From positions 91,802,254 through 91,866,253 of the forward strand of contig OX388343.1 of the NCBI GenBank assembly GCA_947579665.1: a stretch of 64,000 nt of DNA, written 5' to 3'. Source of the stretch: Sympetrum striolatum (Eukaryota; Arthropoda; Insecta; Odonata; Libellulidae). The position numbers were made by a program, and so were the translations under genes. The notes beneath the pieces are model-generated. The model made no database searches. It worked only from the letters and a program-made list of their open reading frames with translations, and was not told the origin of the DNA. Positions 22,640 to 33,389 of the stretch are shown piece by piece (position 1 is the first letter of the stretch; every line of letters begins with the position of its first letter).

Positions 22640-25600
22640 ATAGGAAACAGGAGAAATACGGTTTTTACTCTCACATAGATATAAGTAAAAACATGTCAGT
22701 ATAAATTTAAGTGTAACCATTCCCCAATTTAAATTAAGCATTTCCGAAAGTTGGTTGTTTATCTAGTGACTTGAGATGATGAGATGCACAGAGTATCTGT
22801 AAAGATTCAATAAATAGAGCAGTTAGTGACTTGACTTGGATTTCATTTATCCTGGGGGAGATGAAGCCAAACGGCTCCCTGAGACTTGGAGAGATGGGTT
22901 TTTTACAGGTCTGTAGCGATGGATGACGAGGTGAGGCATCCACTAATACGCCTCTAAAAGAGTGCACCAGAATGAGCAGCATCCATTTTCATTACCTTTG
23001 TTTAGTTATGAAATATCAATCTATTTTTGTAACAATTCCTCATTAGTACCTATCCTTTTCAAGTGATTATGGCTAATAATCCCTTGACCAATAATATTGA
23101 TTAAAATAAAATGAGTGATCTTCCATCTCACCAAGAAATAGTCCTCGCGCATTTTAAAGATACCTGCTCATACATGTACCACCAGAACCTTGAGAAGAGA
23201 ATAATATATGTCAAATAGGCATTTGTTAGTTTATGCTGAATTTATTTCGGAAAGTGATGATAAATAGAGTTAATGTTTAAATGATAAACTTTACGTTAGT
23301 AAATCAAAAATAACATGTATGTACTTCTATGATTTGACCTACAGTTACTACATTTATGAACGCGAAACGAGATAACCAATTGAAAATCAAAGAAATACAT
23401 TCAGAAAGAAGTCGATTAATAGTATGGTTGATAGTGTTTGATTGTCTAACAATTTTACCTAGCAGACACGAAAATATAAAATAACAGGAAAAGCAGAAGT
23501 CTAAATACATGAGGCATCCTGATATAAATTATACGTTTTCCTCACCAAATAAAGAGTTATTATTATTTTTATTATTGTTGTTGTTTTGACATAAAATATC
23601 TTATTCACTATGGTCTCCTATGATTTTATATGAAATGGAATATTAGTGGGATGCTATACGTAACATTATGGTCAAACTGAGCGAAAGGCATACGTTTAGC
23701 ATTTATACATTTAGTCAAAACTCTGCGCTGAACTTATCCGATATTGCAAACATTTGAATATAAATAAAAAAGAATTCACTAACTCATTCATATTCGACCA
23801 AAAATAATCCGCAATTTCTTGATTCATGGAAATAAACGTTTGAGTTGGAATATTTCTTCTACTGCATGACCTCATCCAACTACTTTGGAGCCCTATTGTA
23901 GTGCTTTTCTTAAGGAATCTAGAATTGCTCTCTTCACGTTCTCTGCTACGCATTTAGAAAGCTAATGCGGAGCCTTCTTTGAGATAAATCTTCTCCTTGA
24001 ATGGGATTGTTATTGCACAGAATACCGTTAATCTGAATTAAATGTATCGTGAGTGGAACTTCTAAAACTCTTGCGCTAAAGAGCAGGTGCAACTTGGAGG
24101 AGCTGATGCCTGAAACTCCTCGTCGAAGCATAAAATCCCACATTATAAATACCAAGCCATTTCTTCGGATACAGATCAAATTTAATCAGCATATTAATTA
24201 ATTAATCGCTGATTAATTTACATATCGTTTTAGATAAAATGGGGTTTATGCAGTTTGTAAACCTTGCCATAGATTTTTGCCTGTAAAGTTATCAGCAAGA
24301 ATTATGGTTATATTTTCACTCCTTTGAAACATTTCGGGTGTGAATAATGCTTATAAGACAGCATGTGATCCTGCCACTATATTTTGATTTAATGGCATAT
24401 TCTTCGTAAGTCTTTTGGTACAAGATAGGAAAAAACGACTGTTTTACCCTTTAATTTAAACTACCCTCATTCTTGTTCATGGTTGTGATGGCATGAACGC
24501 TACTGAGGTATGCTTAATAATATCATGATTAAGGCCTCTTCTTACGGAAAATTAGGGAAAGACTACCTCACTTCTCATCTTGCCTAGTGAGCCTCATCCT
24601 CTTATCCTTTCTACTTTTACATGTAATAAGGTTTCAAGAGACCTTAGGGAAAACTACTTCACATACAAACGAGATAATGAGTGAGGTTAATCTGCCATTA
24701 CTTCCTAAATCAGGATACTTCATGGGATAACGCTTGTCATAGCAAACATAGAGTTTTGGCCTAGTTGAAAAAATCAATCATATCTCAGGAACAAGATAAT
24801 TTCTGTCTCTATCTGTACCAAAAAACAAACGAAATCAGTTCATAAGTCGAGAAATAGAAACGAGGAAACTATGGAAATAGTCGACAGTAAATAAATGGCT
24901 TCTCCGGAATAACTAGCTTAGACACGAGTTCCTCAACTTTCTTTTTTAGGGAAAGGACCCTAACCCCTCTGAATATGCCAAACATATGTAAATTGAGGAA
25001 TCCATTGGGGTATCCTTTGGGCAAGACGTTTGGGAAACCGGACATTACATTAGGAAAGCGAGGTGTGCCCGGCGCCTAAGTGGCGTCACTGACCTGCGTC
25101 CGCTTTTATTGCCGATCGGTGAGAGTTTTCCACACTCACATTTTAAGGCCTTTTCTCCATATTGCCACGGTCAATATGTCAAAACGTCAAACAGAGAGTC
25201 CTCTATACGTCCACGAACACCGACGGAATTGACTTGTAAATATTCAGGATGGAGTAAAAATACCGTATTTACCCTTGCACGACATGTCCCTTTCTTTCGA
25301 AAAAAGCATTCAAAAATAGTGTCTCTCGCTTATTATTCGAGTCAGGCGGTGTTTCGCCAAAAAGGTGAGTCAGGGGTCGATGAACCCATTCTAAATAAAT
25401 ACAAAAAACATCGACGAAATACGAAGTCACAAAAATAATGCGACCGTTTCTCATAGAACAGCTCACAATATGAAATATTACCGCCAAATTATTACTTTAC
25501 TGCGGAAAATCTTTCATAGAAAAGAAAATATAAAGCGATATTCAAAAAATACGAGTATATATTTGACAATAATTTTCTGTGTAATGACACTATTTCGTGG

Positions 25601-27760
25601 TTGAAAGGTACCCCAACTAACAAATTATTCCATTCCAGCCTTTAGCGACCTTCTTTGAACGGAAATTTTATCATAATATACTATAATTTGAGAAAAATAC
25701 AGATAGAAAACCCAAGATCTAAAGTCTTTATGATTAATATTTGAACATTAAGACATATTTGTGTGCCTTTTTCTGTCGTTTGCACTAAATTTCCATGGTT
25801 GCAAATATTTTCCCTATGTGCTTCACTCATTCAGTATATATTAGATACATATTTTCAAATTCGTTTTAAAAGGTTTTATAATTTATTTAAAATGAATAAA
25901 ACGGAAATTGTTTTAAAATAGGAACCTTAGAGATCAAATAGGTACCCTCCGAAATCTGAGATAAACTGATTTTTAATTTTATTTTCATTTATAAATTCAG
26001 TTTTTTGTGTACTAAATAAAACCTGTATTTTGTATTAATGTTTATCATACATTACTCATCATAATTACCCGCTAGAAATAAACACACGTACCTATATCAT
26101 GCCATATTACGTATCTTAGGCATATAATTGATAAATTATTGATACTCTTTGTCTATGAGATTTTAAATTTGACATGATTTCGTAATAAAAACCTCACACG
26201 TTTCCCAAACAACATAGAAAAACTCTAAATTGTAGAGGTGTCAATTGAATGTGCAGAACCTCAATCAATTTCATACTGCAGATTGTCCATCATTGAAGAT
26301 CTCATGGTATATTCTGACTTATACAACTGTAGTTTACACATGTCACGTTTATACATTCATGAACCTCAAAATTAGCTATTAAACTCACTTTGAATATCAC
26401 TGTAGCAGAATCATAAAGTCAGCTATTTTCGATGAGTTGTTGGCAATTTCAAAATGCAGCGAGGGAGATTTTAAGAGGCCTGCGAAGTCCTCATAGAAGC
26501 TAATGCAGTCCACAGGGGGTGAAAGATTAGACGCTTTTTCTTTCGCATTACTATGTTACCAATCACCGGTGAAGAGATATTAACATAAATATTAAGAAAG
26601 ATTTGATATGAATAAATGGTAACTGAAGAAAAGAAATTTAACTATGGAAAGGGATGTCAATTTCGTTTCAAAAATAAGAAATCTAATTTCGGAAAGGTAC
26701 CTAATCAAAGAAAGATCTGGTAGTTCAATGTGATTTATAATATTCCTATTAAAGTGTAATCATCACAGGCATCGCTTTCCGTGATTATATATTACACCGA
26801 GCTCATCATTATCAGTCTCGTACCCAGATACGATCTGGAGGGAGGAAGAAGTTTTTTGTGATTTTTCCTGGAGATAGATCCTAAAAGGCTTATTTAAACA
26901 TGAAAATGTTTCATTAAATTTTTATCAAAGAATTAGAAGATAGCTCAAAAAATATTTCTCAGGTGTTAATCGGTAAATAACGTAAATAAGTATTAAATCT
27001 TTTGCAATTTAAGGTGTTAAGTAGAGCATTTTACTATCCCGAAATTTTGTAGAAGGCGTATACATGCTCCTTATTTATGTTAGTCTATTGTTGATATCTT
27101 ATGAACAATATTATATCAATTAAATACTCATATTAACAAAAATATAATTTTATGAGAATAAATAATGATCATAAGTATTGATTCCGATGGAATTCTACAA
27201 AGTCATTTGCTCAGTATCGGTTTTCCCTTATTACGTCTGCTCAAATTGATTTTTTTCTCTCTAAGACAATTCACTGACTCCTTCACCAAATAGCTACTAA
27301 CATACTATTTATTTGTTTGAATCATGATTTCATATATAGCAAAGTAAGCCAATTTGCAGTAAAATATAAACAAATTATTGATATAAATAGAGACAAAAAA
27401 CATAATATAAGATACAAGAAACAGTACATCACAAGGAGGGCAACAAGTAATTGAGCAAGCAAAAATATTTCTTGTGAAAAAAGGATACTCCCAGCTTTAT
27501 GAAGGAATCTTTGTTTCAATCAAAAGCAGCAGAACTTCCGCCTTCTTACTGCTAGATCACGACCGTTCCAGTTGGCTTATCCTCCATGGATCATGCCCAA
27601 CAGTTTACTATCCTCTCTAATTTTTTCTCAGTACCGCCTTGCAAATGATGAATATTAGCATCGAACTAACGTTTTCAATCGATGTATTCTCCTACTTTTC
27701 CCAGATCTTCGAGCACCAAGTCTAAACGGCTAACAAGGGAGGCGTGAAGCTATCCTTCCC
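22640..27760. other. AT-rich non-coding stretch
   Basis: About 5 kb without a recognised gene. It holds a triplet microsatellite at 23,559-23,588. A more GC-rich patch at 24,960-25,440 has a 109-codon plus-strand frame with no known relative. The rest is AT-rich with frequent stops. Confidence 0.55.
23559..23588. repeat. (TTA)n/(TTG)n microsatellite
   Basis: A run of TTA triplets passes into TTG triplets. Confidence 0.8.
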
Positions 27761-28260
27761 AACCCTGTGTATATATATATTCAAAGGAGCGTCTTAAAAG
27801 TCCTATGTCCCCCGCGGCTTCGGCATCTCCGATGGTGTAGTGCGCATGCGCAGAACGCAGTCGTACGATGGCGCCTCGGTTATTATTATTCGCGGTATTT
27901 CCGGCCTCACTCCCTCCTCACACCACCTAAAGTCACCTCCTCATGAGATGAGGAAAAAAGTCTCGCCCCACTGACAATGGATTCGATGTGGCAGGAGGCC
28001 AAGTCTCATTGCTTCCCAATCCAAAAGAAGATATGCCCCACCCAGGGAATTCCCTCTCGATCTGCCCCTTTCGTATCCCAAACAACACCTATGGCCAAAC
28101 AGCCCTCTGCGATCCTATCTTTCCGACGAGCGCGAAAGCGACGAGGGCTTGCTAACGTGCTGAGAATATGTTCGTTAACGATTGATTGCCTTTTCTACGA
28201 ATATCCCTTGGGTATCTGAAGTTCCTCGAGAGCCTACACTTGGCTCTTGGTAGCGAAGTG
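27760..28260. promoter_or_regulatory. CpG-rich patch with NRF1-type palindrome, candidate promoter
   Basis: A short TA repeat at 27,767-27,779 is followed by CpG-rich DNA. TGCGCATGCGCA at 27,841-27,852 is a perfect match to the NRF1 palindrome (bound by Ewg in flies), which in animals is strongly associated with promoters. An 80-codon frame at 27,977-28,219 resembles nothing known. AAGGTAATA at 28,295 fits a splice donor on the plus strand. A promoter with a short 5' exon is possible, but no coding product supports it. Confidence 0.4.
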
Positions 28261-30850
28261 CTTCGCGTTACTATTGATTCAAAAATCTCACGATAAGGTA
28301 ATAAACTAGAGAGTTAATTATCTGCTGGAGGAGTAAATTGATTTCTTACACATTTGAGCGAATGTCTTCGGCAACGATAAGTTCTTTCCGGACGATTAAG
28401 GGCTTGAATCAGATCTGCCAATATTATCCGAAGATATCCAACTCATTATTGATACAGATTTAAGGCTAAGATCATTTTTTTCTGCAGAGAGTAATGGAAT
28501 CACTCTTTCTGTTTATGTTTCCAGATATTTTTTCTTTGATCTGATTCTTTTTGGTAAATAGAATTAAAAATAATATATGCATTTTCATTGTACTTTATTT
28601 CTAAAACTAACTTAAGCATAAAGTTCGTCTCGGAAACAGTTTACAGTTGAAACTTAAGTTTCTTATAAATTTTGTTGTGAAATTCGTCAGTAAAAACTTT
28701 AAAATGAAGGCAATAGTATTATATACGAAGATTAAACCTTCCAAATTCCACTGAAATATAAAAATAGATACCGAAAAACTAATACTTTAAAGCAAAGTAA
28801 GTAGTTCTTTTACTTCACCATTTTTATAACGTTAAATTTGGAGCGTGTATCAAAACGCGGAATGAAAGTAACAAATGCTGCAGTTCAATATGATATCAAT
28901 CCCAATGGGTACAAAAAATTAGCTTAGCTTCTAGTTATGCTCATTCTGATGACGTAATTTTCGGATATAGTTGTAACTTTTACGCCACAATCATTATGAT
29001 GGTAGTCATTACGTGGACTTTTCTCATTGAGTAATTTCTGTCCGCCGTGATGCTATTTGAGGCAGCACTAATCAGGAATGCAGCAACCGCACTAATGTAG
29101 GAATGCGAGGAAATACCAGTGTGCGCTAACCAGAAGTGCAGATTCATTCTTCCTTCGTTAGAGTCCATTGCATAGCACCCTAAACGATGTTAGTCTACAA
29201 TGGCGTACGCTCAGCCACCACAAGGTGCATTCAGAGACCGGTTGCTGGCGCCTTTTCCCTAACTACTTGACCTCCTATCCTTATGAGTTTCTTTAGGTGC
29301 GTAAACGCGGCATCGCTGAATGCCATTCGCTACAGCTGTGCGCTCGACGTATGCAAATAGGGAGGAAAACCATTTCCAATGATCGGCCATATAAAATCCT
29401 TATGCAATTTTCAGCTTCTATGAATTTCAATTCAGTTCCTTTCGAGTGCTTCTTACAATGATTGCAAAATCAATTTTATACGTACATTCCAGAACTTAAA
29501 TTGATGAAATCAGCATACTTTTGCATATTTCATAGAACTTTCAATACAACAATATTTTCTTTTAATGATAATAATGATTTATGTTTACAAAATTATATTG
29601 TGAATGAGTAAGAATACCTGGAAATATGCCACAGTTCGATACGTGAGCAGTTTAATGGGTATCTTAAAAATAGATTGCAGAGCAAATACTTTAAAATTTA
29701 GTACGTTTTAAATTATTTGTCACTCACAGTTTTCATTAATTCCTGATATGATTAAAAGGATGTCCATAAAAATAAAGTTTAGAGTTATGAAAAGGTGAAG
29801 GAAATACATTTATGTTTCATAAGTCTTAATGTCATTGGTATGTTTAATGAAAAGTGATAAGTGTACCACCTATTTTTTAGACTTTATGATACACTTTCTA
29901 GGACAGATTTTCTCAGAAATCATTTACTTCATTACTAAGATACAACTTTAAATAATTTATTTCCTGCCATTATAAGATAGGTATGTATTACGGTACCTCC
30001 TTGAACAATATTATAGGAAGTTCGTATCACCCGCATTCAGTCGAATGATTTTCCTATTTCCTTCCATTACCATAATTTTGCAAAGCTAAGTAGCTCGAAT
30101 ATATTCATTCAATCTATTTACGAGTGACGACTTTTTAGCGTCCCTATAGGGATTCCGCATTTGAAATTTCTGCACATTCTGCTGATATAAGAAATAATGA
30201 GACCAAACAAGTTTCAGGAAAAAATTATCGTTTTACAAGCAATTAAGTTTGGTAATCTCCACTGGGAAAGTTTTTGTATTTTTTCACGTATTTTAATCTT
30301 TATTCGATATCCTATTCATTTAATAATTAGTTTCCATCCAAATGCCAGCAAAAATAATAGAATTCTAATTATAATAAATAATAGAATAAAAAATAGAATT
30401 CCGCTCAAAATATGGGAATACTTTTCCAAAATGTTTCCAAAGAAATGTGACAAGAATTGGAGAGCTCTCCTCTAATGGAATGAGAATGCTTATCACCCAG
30501 CTAAATGTAAGATTTGATGCAATTAATTTACTATCTGCTCGACTTAAATTCATTCGAGCGCAATTATATTCAAAAGCAACCCTTGCAGTCTAAAATTTCA
30601 GAAGGAGCGGTAGTTCCCGCGGTAACCTCCTCTAGAGATTCACCGGCTGTCAGAAGACACTGAAACTGATGAACTGTTGACGGCAGAAATCCGTTACATT
30701 TTCAAAACATATGACGAATATTCGCCCATAAATCTAATTTCAGAAGAAATTTCAATGGAAAGCGATAATTAGTGATCCATTGAAATGTGTGACAGTATCG
30801 AATCAAGCGATCTCCGTAAGATAGAAAAGAGATGCAGAAGGATCTGATGC
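28260..30850. other. AT-rich non-coding stretch
   Basis: No gene is recognised. A modestly GC-richer piece lies at 29,160-29,390. The 92-codon frame near 30,197-30,475 is rich in Ile, Asn and Lys, as expected from AT-rich sequence, and is not credible as a gene. Confidence 0.55.
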
Positions 30851-30861
30851 TTTCAATGCTG

Positions 30862-31046
30862 CTCAGAAAGTTCTCTTGGGCTATCACCCGGGTAATGTTG
30901 GATGAATCCGACGTTTCGGCAACAACCTTTGCTGTCATTTTCAAGGAACTTCTTGAATTTTCATTGAAAATGGCAGCAGATGTTGTTGCCGAAACGTCGG
31001 ATTCATCCAACACTACCCGGTTGATAACCCAAGAGAACTTCCTGAG
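30862..31046. mobile_element. Inverted pair of Penelope-like fragments
   Basis: Two arms of about 85 bp face each other around a short centre at roughly 30,947-30,962. The right arm on the plus strand and the left arm on the minus strand both read GTTGTTGCCGAAACGTCGG, then ATTCATCCAACA, then CCCAAGAGAACTT. The GCCGAAACGTCGG motif with an upstream half-stem (GGCAGCA in the right arm) corresponds to stem II, GAAA and the minimal stem III of Penelope-type hammerheads. Both arms carry TTGAAAA where CUGANGA is expected, so C3 and G8 are changed and self-cleavage is unlikely. The frames of 78 and 128 codons crossing the region are by-products of the inverted repeat. Confidence 0.75.
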
Positions 31047-31059
31047 TAGAAAAGAGATG

Positions 31060-31600
31060 TTTGTATAAAAAATATAAATCCTAGACATAGAACAAAAAAT
31101 ATCCGGATATTAAAATTATTGATTATCATTCGAAATTTAGAGAGTAACACTTCCTACTAAAGAGTGAATAATAAAATCTTTGAATTACTAGAAAGTGTAG
31201 AGAAATATATCTCACAATCCGATGTTTTTCTAGTACGATGGGTATCCCAAATTCTAGAGTTTTAGAATTTCTAGATAATTCTGGGAACTTTCGGAGCGCA
31301 TTTGTATCCAGATATTGCTTGTTATAGCATTTTCAAGAAAAAGGATAAAATATTTAGTTGTATTGTTTTTAGTATTAGTTTAGTATAGTTTGTTTATCAA
31401 TATCTGCTGCAATAATCTTAATAATAAAGTAAGTGGACTTATAAACGCCCAAATAAGGATTGCAGGGCTTCTCTGAAACTATTGTCGGCCGTGGTGGAAC
31501 CATATTCTCCTTTTGCTTACACCTGAGTACGCATCTCAAGCACGAAATAAATCTGAATTCTCGTTCAATTAAGACTAAATATGACTACATCTACGCAAAT
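31060..31600. other. AT-rich non-coding stretch
   Basis: No gene is recognised. Palindromic ATTCTAGAGTTTTAGAATTTCTAG-type sequence lies near 31,250. Confidence 0.5.
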
Positions 31601-31609
31601 ATATATTAA

Positions 31610-31670
31610 AAATATATCGAAAAAACACGACCGGTTTTGAGGATTCTACCTCATCGTCAGGCAACCGGAA
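31610..31670 (-). mobile_element. Penelope-like fragment with hammerhead-like core (minus)
   Basis: On the minus strand CTGACGA (31,660-31,654) fits CUGANGA. A stem GAGG/CCTC with a six-base loop follows, then AAAAC, where GAAAC is expected, and ACCGGTCGTG. One core base (G12) is changed to A, so it is probably inactive. ACCGGT also follows GAAAC in the 49.8 kb copy, so these two belong to related subfamilies. Confidence 0.55.
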
Positions 31671-31679
31671 GAAATGCAT

Positions 31680-32125
31680 GGCAACAATTTAAACAGAATC
31701 GGTGACAATAGAAGTGTAGGAGATGAAAATGAGGAAGGGGTTGGGAAAGGGAAGAAGGAAGTAGCAGAAGGATTCTTTAAGAACGAAATTAGCAGGGGGT
31801 AAGCGGGGAAGAACGAAGGATTGGTTGATTTTCCGCGAAAAGATATTCATTTGCCAAGTTCGTGGAAAAATTAAGGTGGCGGTGAGTGTGCAGCTGTTGT
31901 AACAGGTCCTTTCCTTTGTGTTCAACGTTATGGGTTATAGGGGACGAACTGTGACTGCTTTCAGGCGAGGTGCGAAGCAAAACGGGAAATACTCGATTAC
32001 TTTAAAAAGCAATTCTTGTATTCTCCTGTTTAAAAGGATCTTCAGACCAGATATCGCCGGATTTGATAAATTATAAATTTGAATCTACTGACGTTAAAAC
32101 TGCAAATTTCACGGATATTAATATT
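31680..32125. other. Non-coding stretch
   Basis: No gene is recognised. The plus strand at 31,690-31,830 is purine-rich (GA-rich). Confidence 0.5.
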
Positions 32126-32431
32126 CATACAACATGCAGGTGAGAAGGTCTGCATACCGACGGAAGCTTTTCAAAAATTTCATCGGTTCGGAACTTGTAC
32201 CCGAAGTAAATGAAATTTTAGTTCCAGTGAAGAACGAACGCGATCTCCGAGAAGCATCGACAAAACGTTACAGGGAAGCGGTCGCAAACACTGATAATTA
32301 CTTTTGGTCGGTATTTCCCTAGCCTATTAGAGAGGGTAATAGGGTAATTTAAGTAATGATGATGTTATTACACCCCCTGCCATACGCCTCTGGCGGCTTG
32401 CGGGGTATATATCTAAAATCTAAATCTAAAC
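32126..32431 (+). mobile_element. Non-LTR-type retrotransposon 3' end (tail family copy 1, with coding remnant)
   Basis: This is the most complete copy of a 3'-end family seen seven times in the window. The core at 32,370-32,407 reads CACCCCCTGCCATACGCC, then TCTGGCGGCTTGCGGGGT. It can fold with ACCCC/GGGGT outside and CGCC-TCT-GGCG inside. It is followed by a TCTAAA-type tail. Upstream, 32,134-32,322 is an open frame of 62 codons ending VANTDNYFWSVFP. A homologous stretch at 50.25 kb translates the same way for 20 residues (EASTKRY in both) with several synonymous differences, which suggests a once-coding C-terminus. I cannot assign the LINE clade. Confidence 0.75.
32134..32322 (+). pseudogene. 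Possible C-terminal coding remnant of the retroelement
   Basis: The 62-codon frame has basic residues near its start (MQVRRSAYRRK) and ends in FWSVFP before TAG, about 50 bp upstream of the structured tail. The start codon is probably not a true start, because 5' truncation is usual for such elements. The related copy at 50.25-50.31 kb has a TAG one codon earlier. Shared amino acids despite differing codons (CGT against AGG for Arg) are the argument for coding. No known motif is recognised. Confidence 0.4.
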
Positions 32432-33260
32432 CTCACGGAAGGAAAAGGCGGTTTACAATGACAATCGAAAAGATTCCAACATTTTCACTTTTCGCCTTGG
32501 GATTGTATTCCTTTTATGAATAAAGATAGAGGCGGAAAATACAGCGAGAGAGCATCTAAAGCGGTGACTTCGTTTACCGGTAGGAAATGCGTTCAACAGT
32601 TCGGAAGAGCACGGAATAATCGCAGGGACAAGAGCGTCGTGACCCAGTCTTCCCCTTCTGGTGGACTCGCAAGGTTTCATTACAATCACACTTCCGGTCG
32701 GCCGTTCGTGAATGAATTATTGCCTTTCATATTTCCCTTTATGAAATTTTCATCGCCCTTCAGTGGCGCTCTTCACCTCCTTTCCTTCGTGACCTCACTC
32801 CCTCCTCATTAACTCCGCCTCTTCCCCATTTGTCCATTTCCTTCCTCGTTCCATTCCTCGTCCAATAATCTCTTGAAGCGCTACTCCTTTTACTCATTTA
32901 GATCCCGAAAAAAGATGAGTGAGATATCCAGGAAAAGAAGAGTTCGACTGTATCTCCCCCTCATTTTCCCAAAGCCCCCGGATCCTGTTTCCCCTAATTA
33001 TTCCTTTCTATCCCACTATTATTAAAAGCCATACTTAACCCTTCGCCCTACTCAATTCGGGTGCTTTCACAGGCTTGAACAATAATCAAGCCCTCAGAAC
33101 GGCTTCTGCACAAACCTCTTGAACGTCCTCGAGATTTACGAAGAGAGCATAATAATAATGCTGTCTTATTTTTTGGGCGACTTTTAGCCTAGGAACGCTA
33201 TTCCTCCAATTAACCCCTTTTTATCAATTTCATTCCTTTTTTTTGCATTATTATTTTTAT
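32431..33260. other. Non-coding stretch, pyrimidine-rich in part
   Basis: No gene is recognised. Chance frames up to 98 codons occur at 32,450-32,810. The interval 32,760-33,060 is rich in C and T on the plus strand. Confidence 0.5.
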
Positions 33261-33266
33261 TAATAT

Positions 33267-33385
33267 CACACACACACACACACAACCTACACAGACAACC
33301 ATTCCCTAACCGGAAAAATCCGATTAGCCGGGATTCGAACCCGGGACCGTGAGGTTAGAGCGTTCGGGAACGATAGGGAATATAG
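33267..33385 (-). mobile_element. 5'-truncated tRNA-derived SINE with (GT)n tail (minus strand)
   Basis: On the minus strand, GCTCTAACCTCACGG precedes a perfect B box and T arm (CCGGGTTCGAATCCCGG). Then come AATCGGATTTTTCCGG and GTTAGGGAATGG, and the element ends in a (GT)n run at 33,284-33,267. The A box is missing, so the copy appears 5' truncated. ATTCCCTA at 33,301 and TAGGGAAT at 33,373 form a short inverted pair around the tRNA-like part. No other copy of this family was seen. Confidence 0.75.
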
Positions 33386-33389
33386 TAAT

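Noticed and set aside
30702..31088. 128-codon minus-strand frame and 78-codon plus-strand frame as genes
   Set aside because: They share mirrored peptide segments because they read through the two arms of an inverted repeat.
33267..33284. Independent (CA)n microsatellite
   Set aside because: It sits exactly at the 3' end of the minus-strand SINE and is better read as that element's tail.
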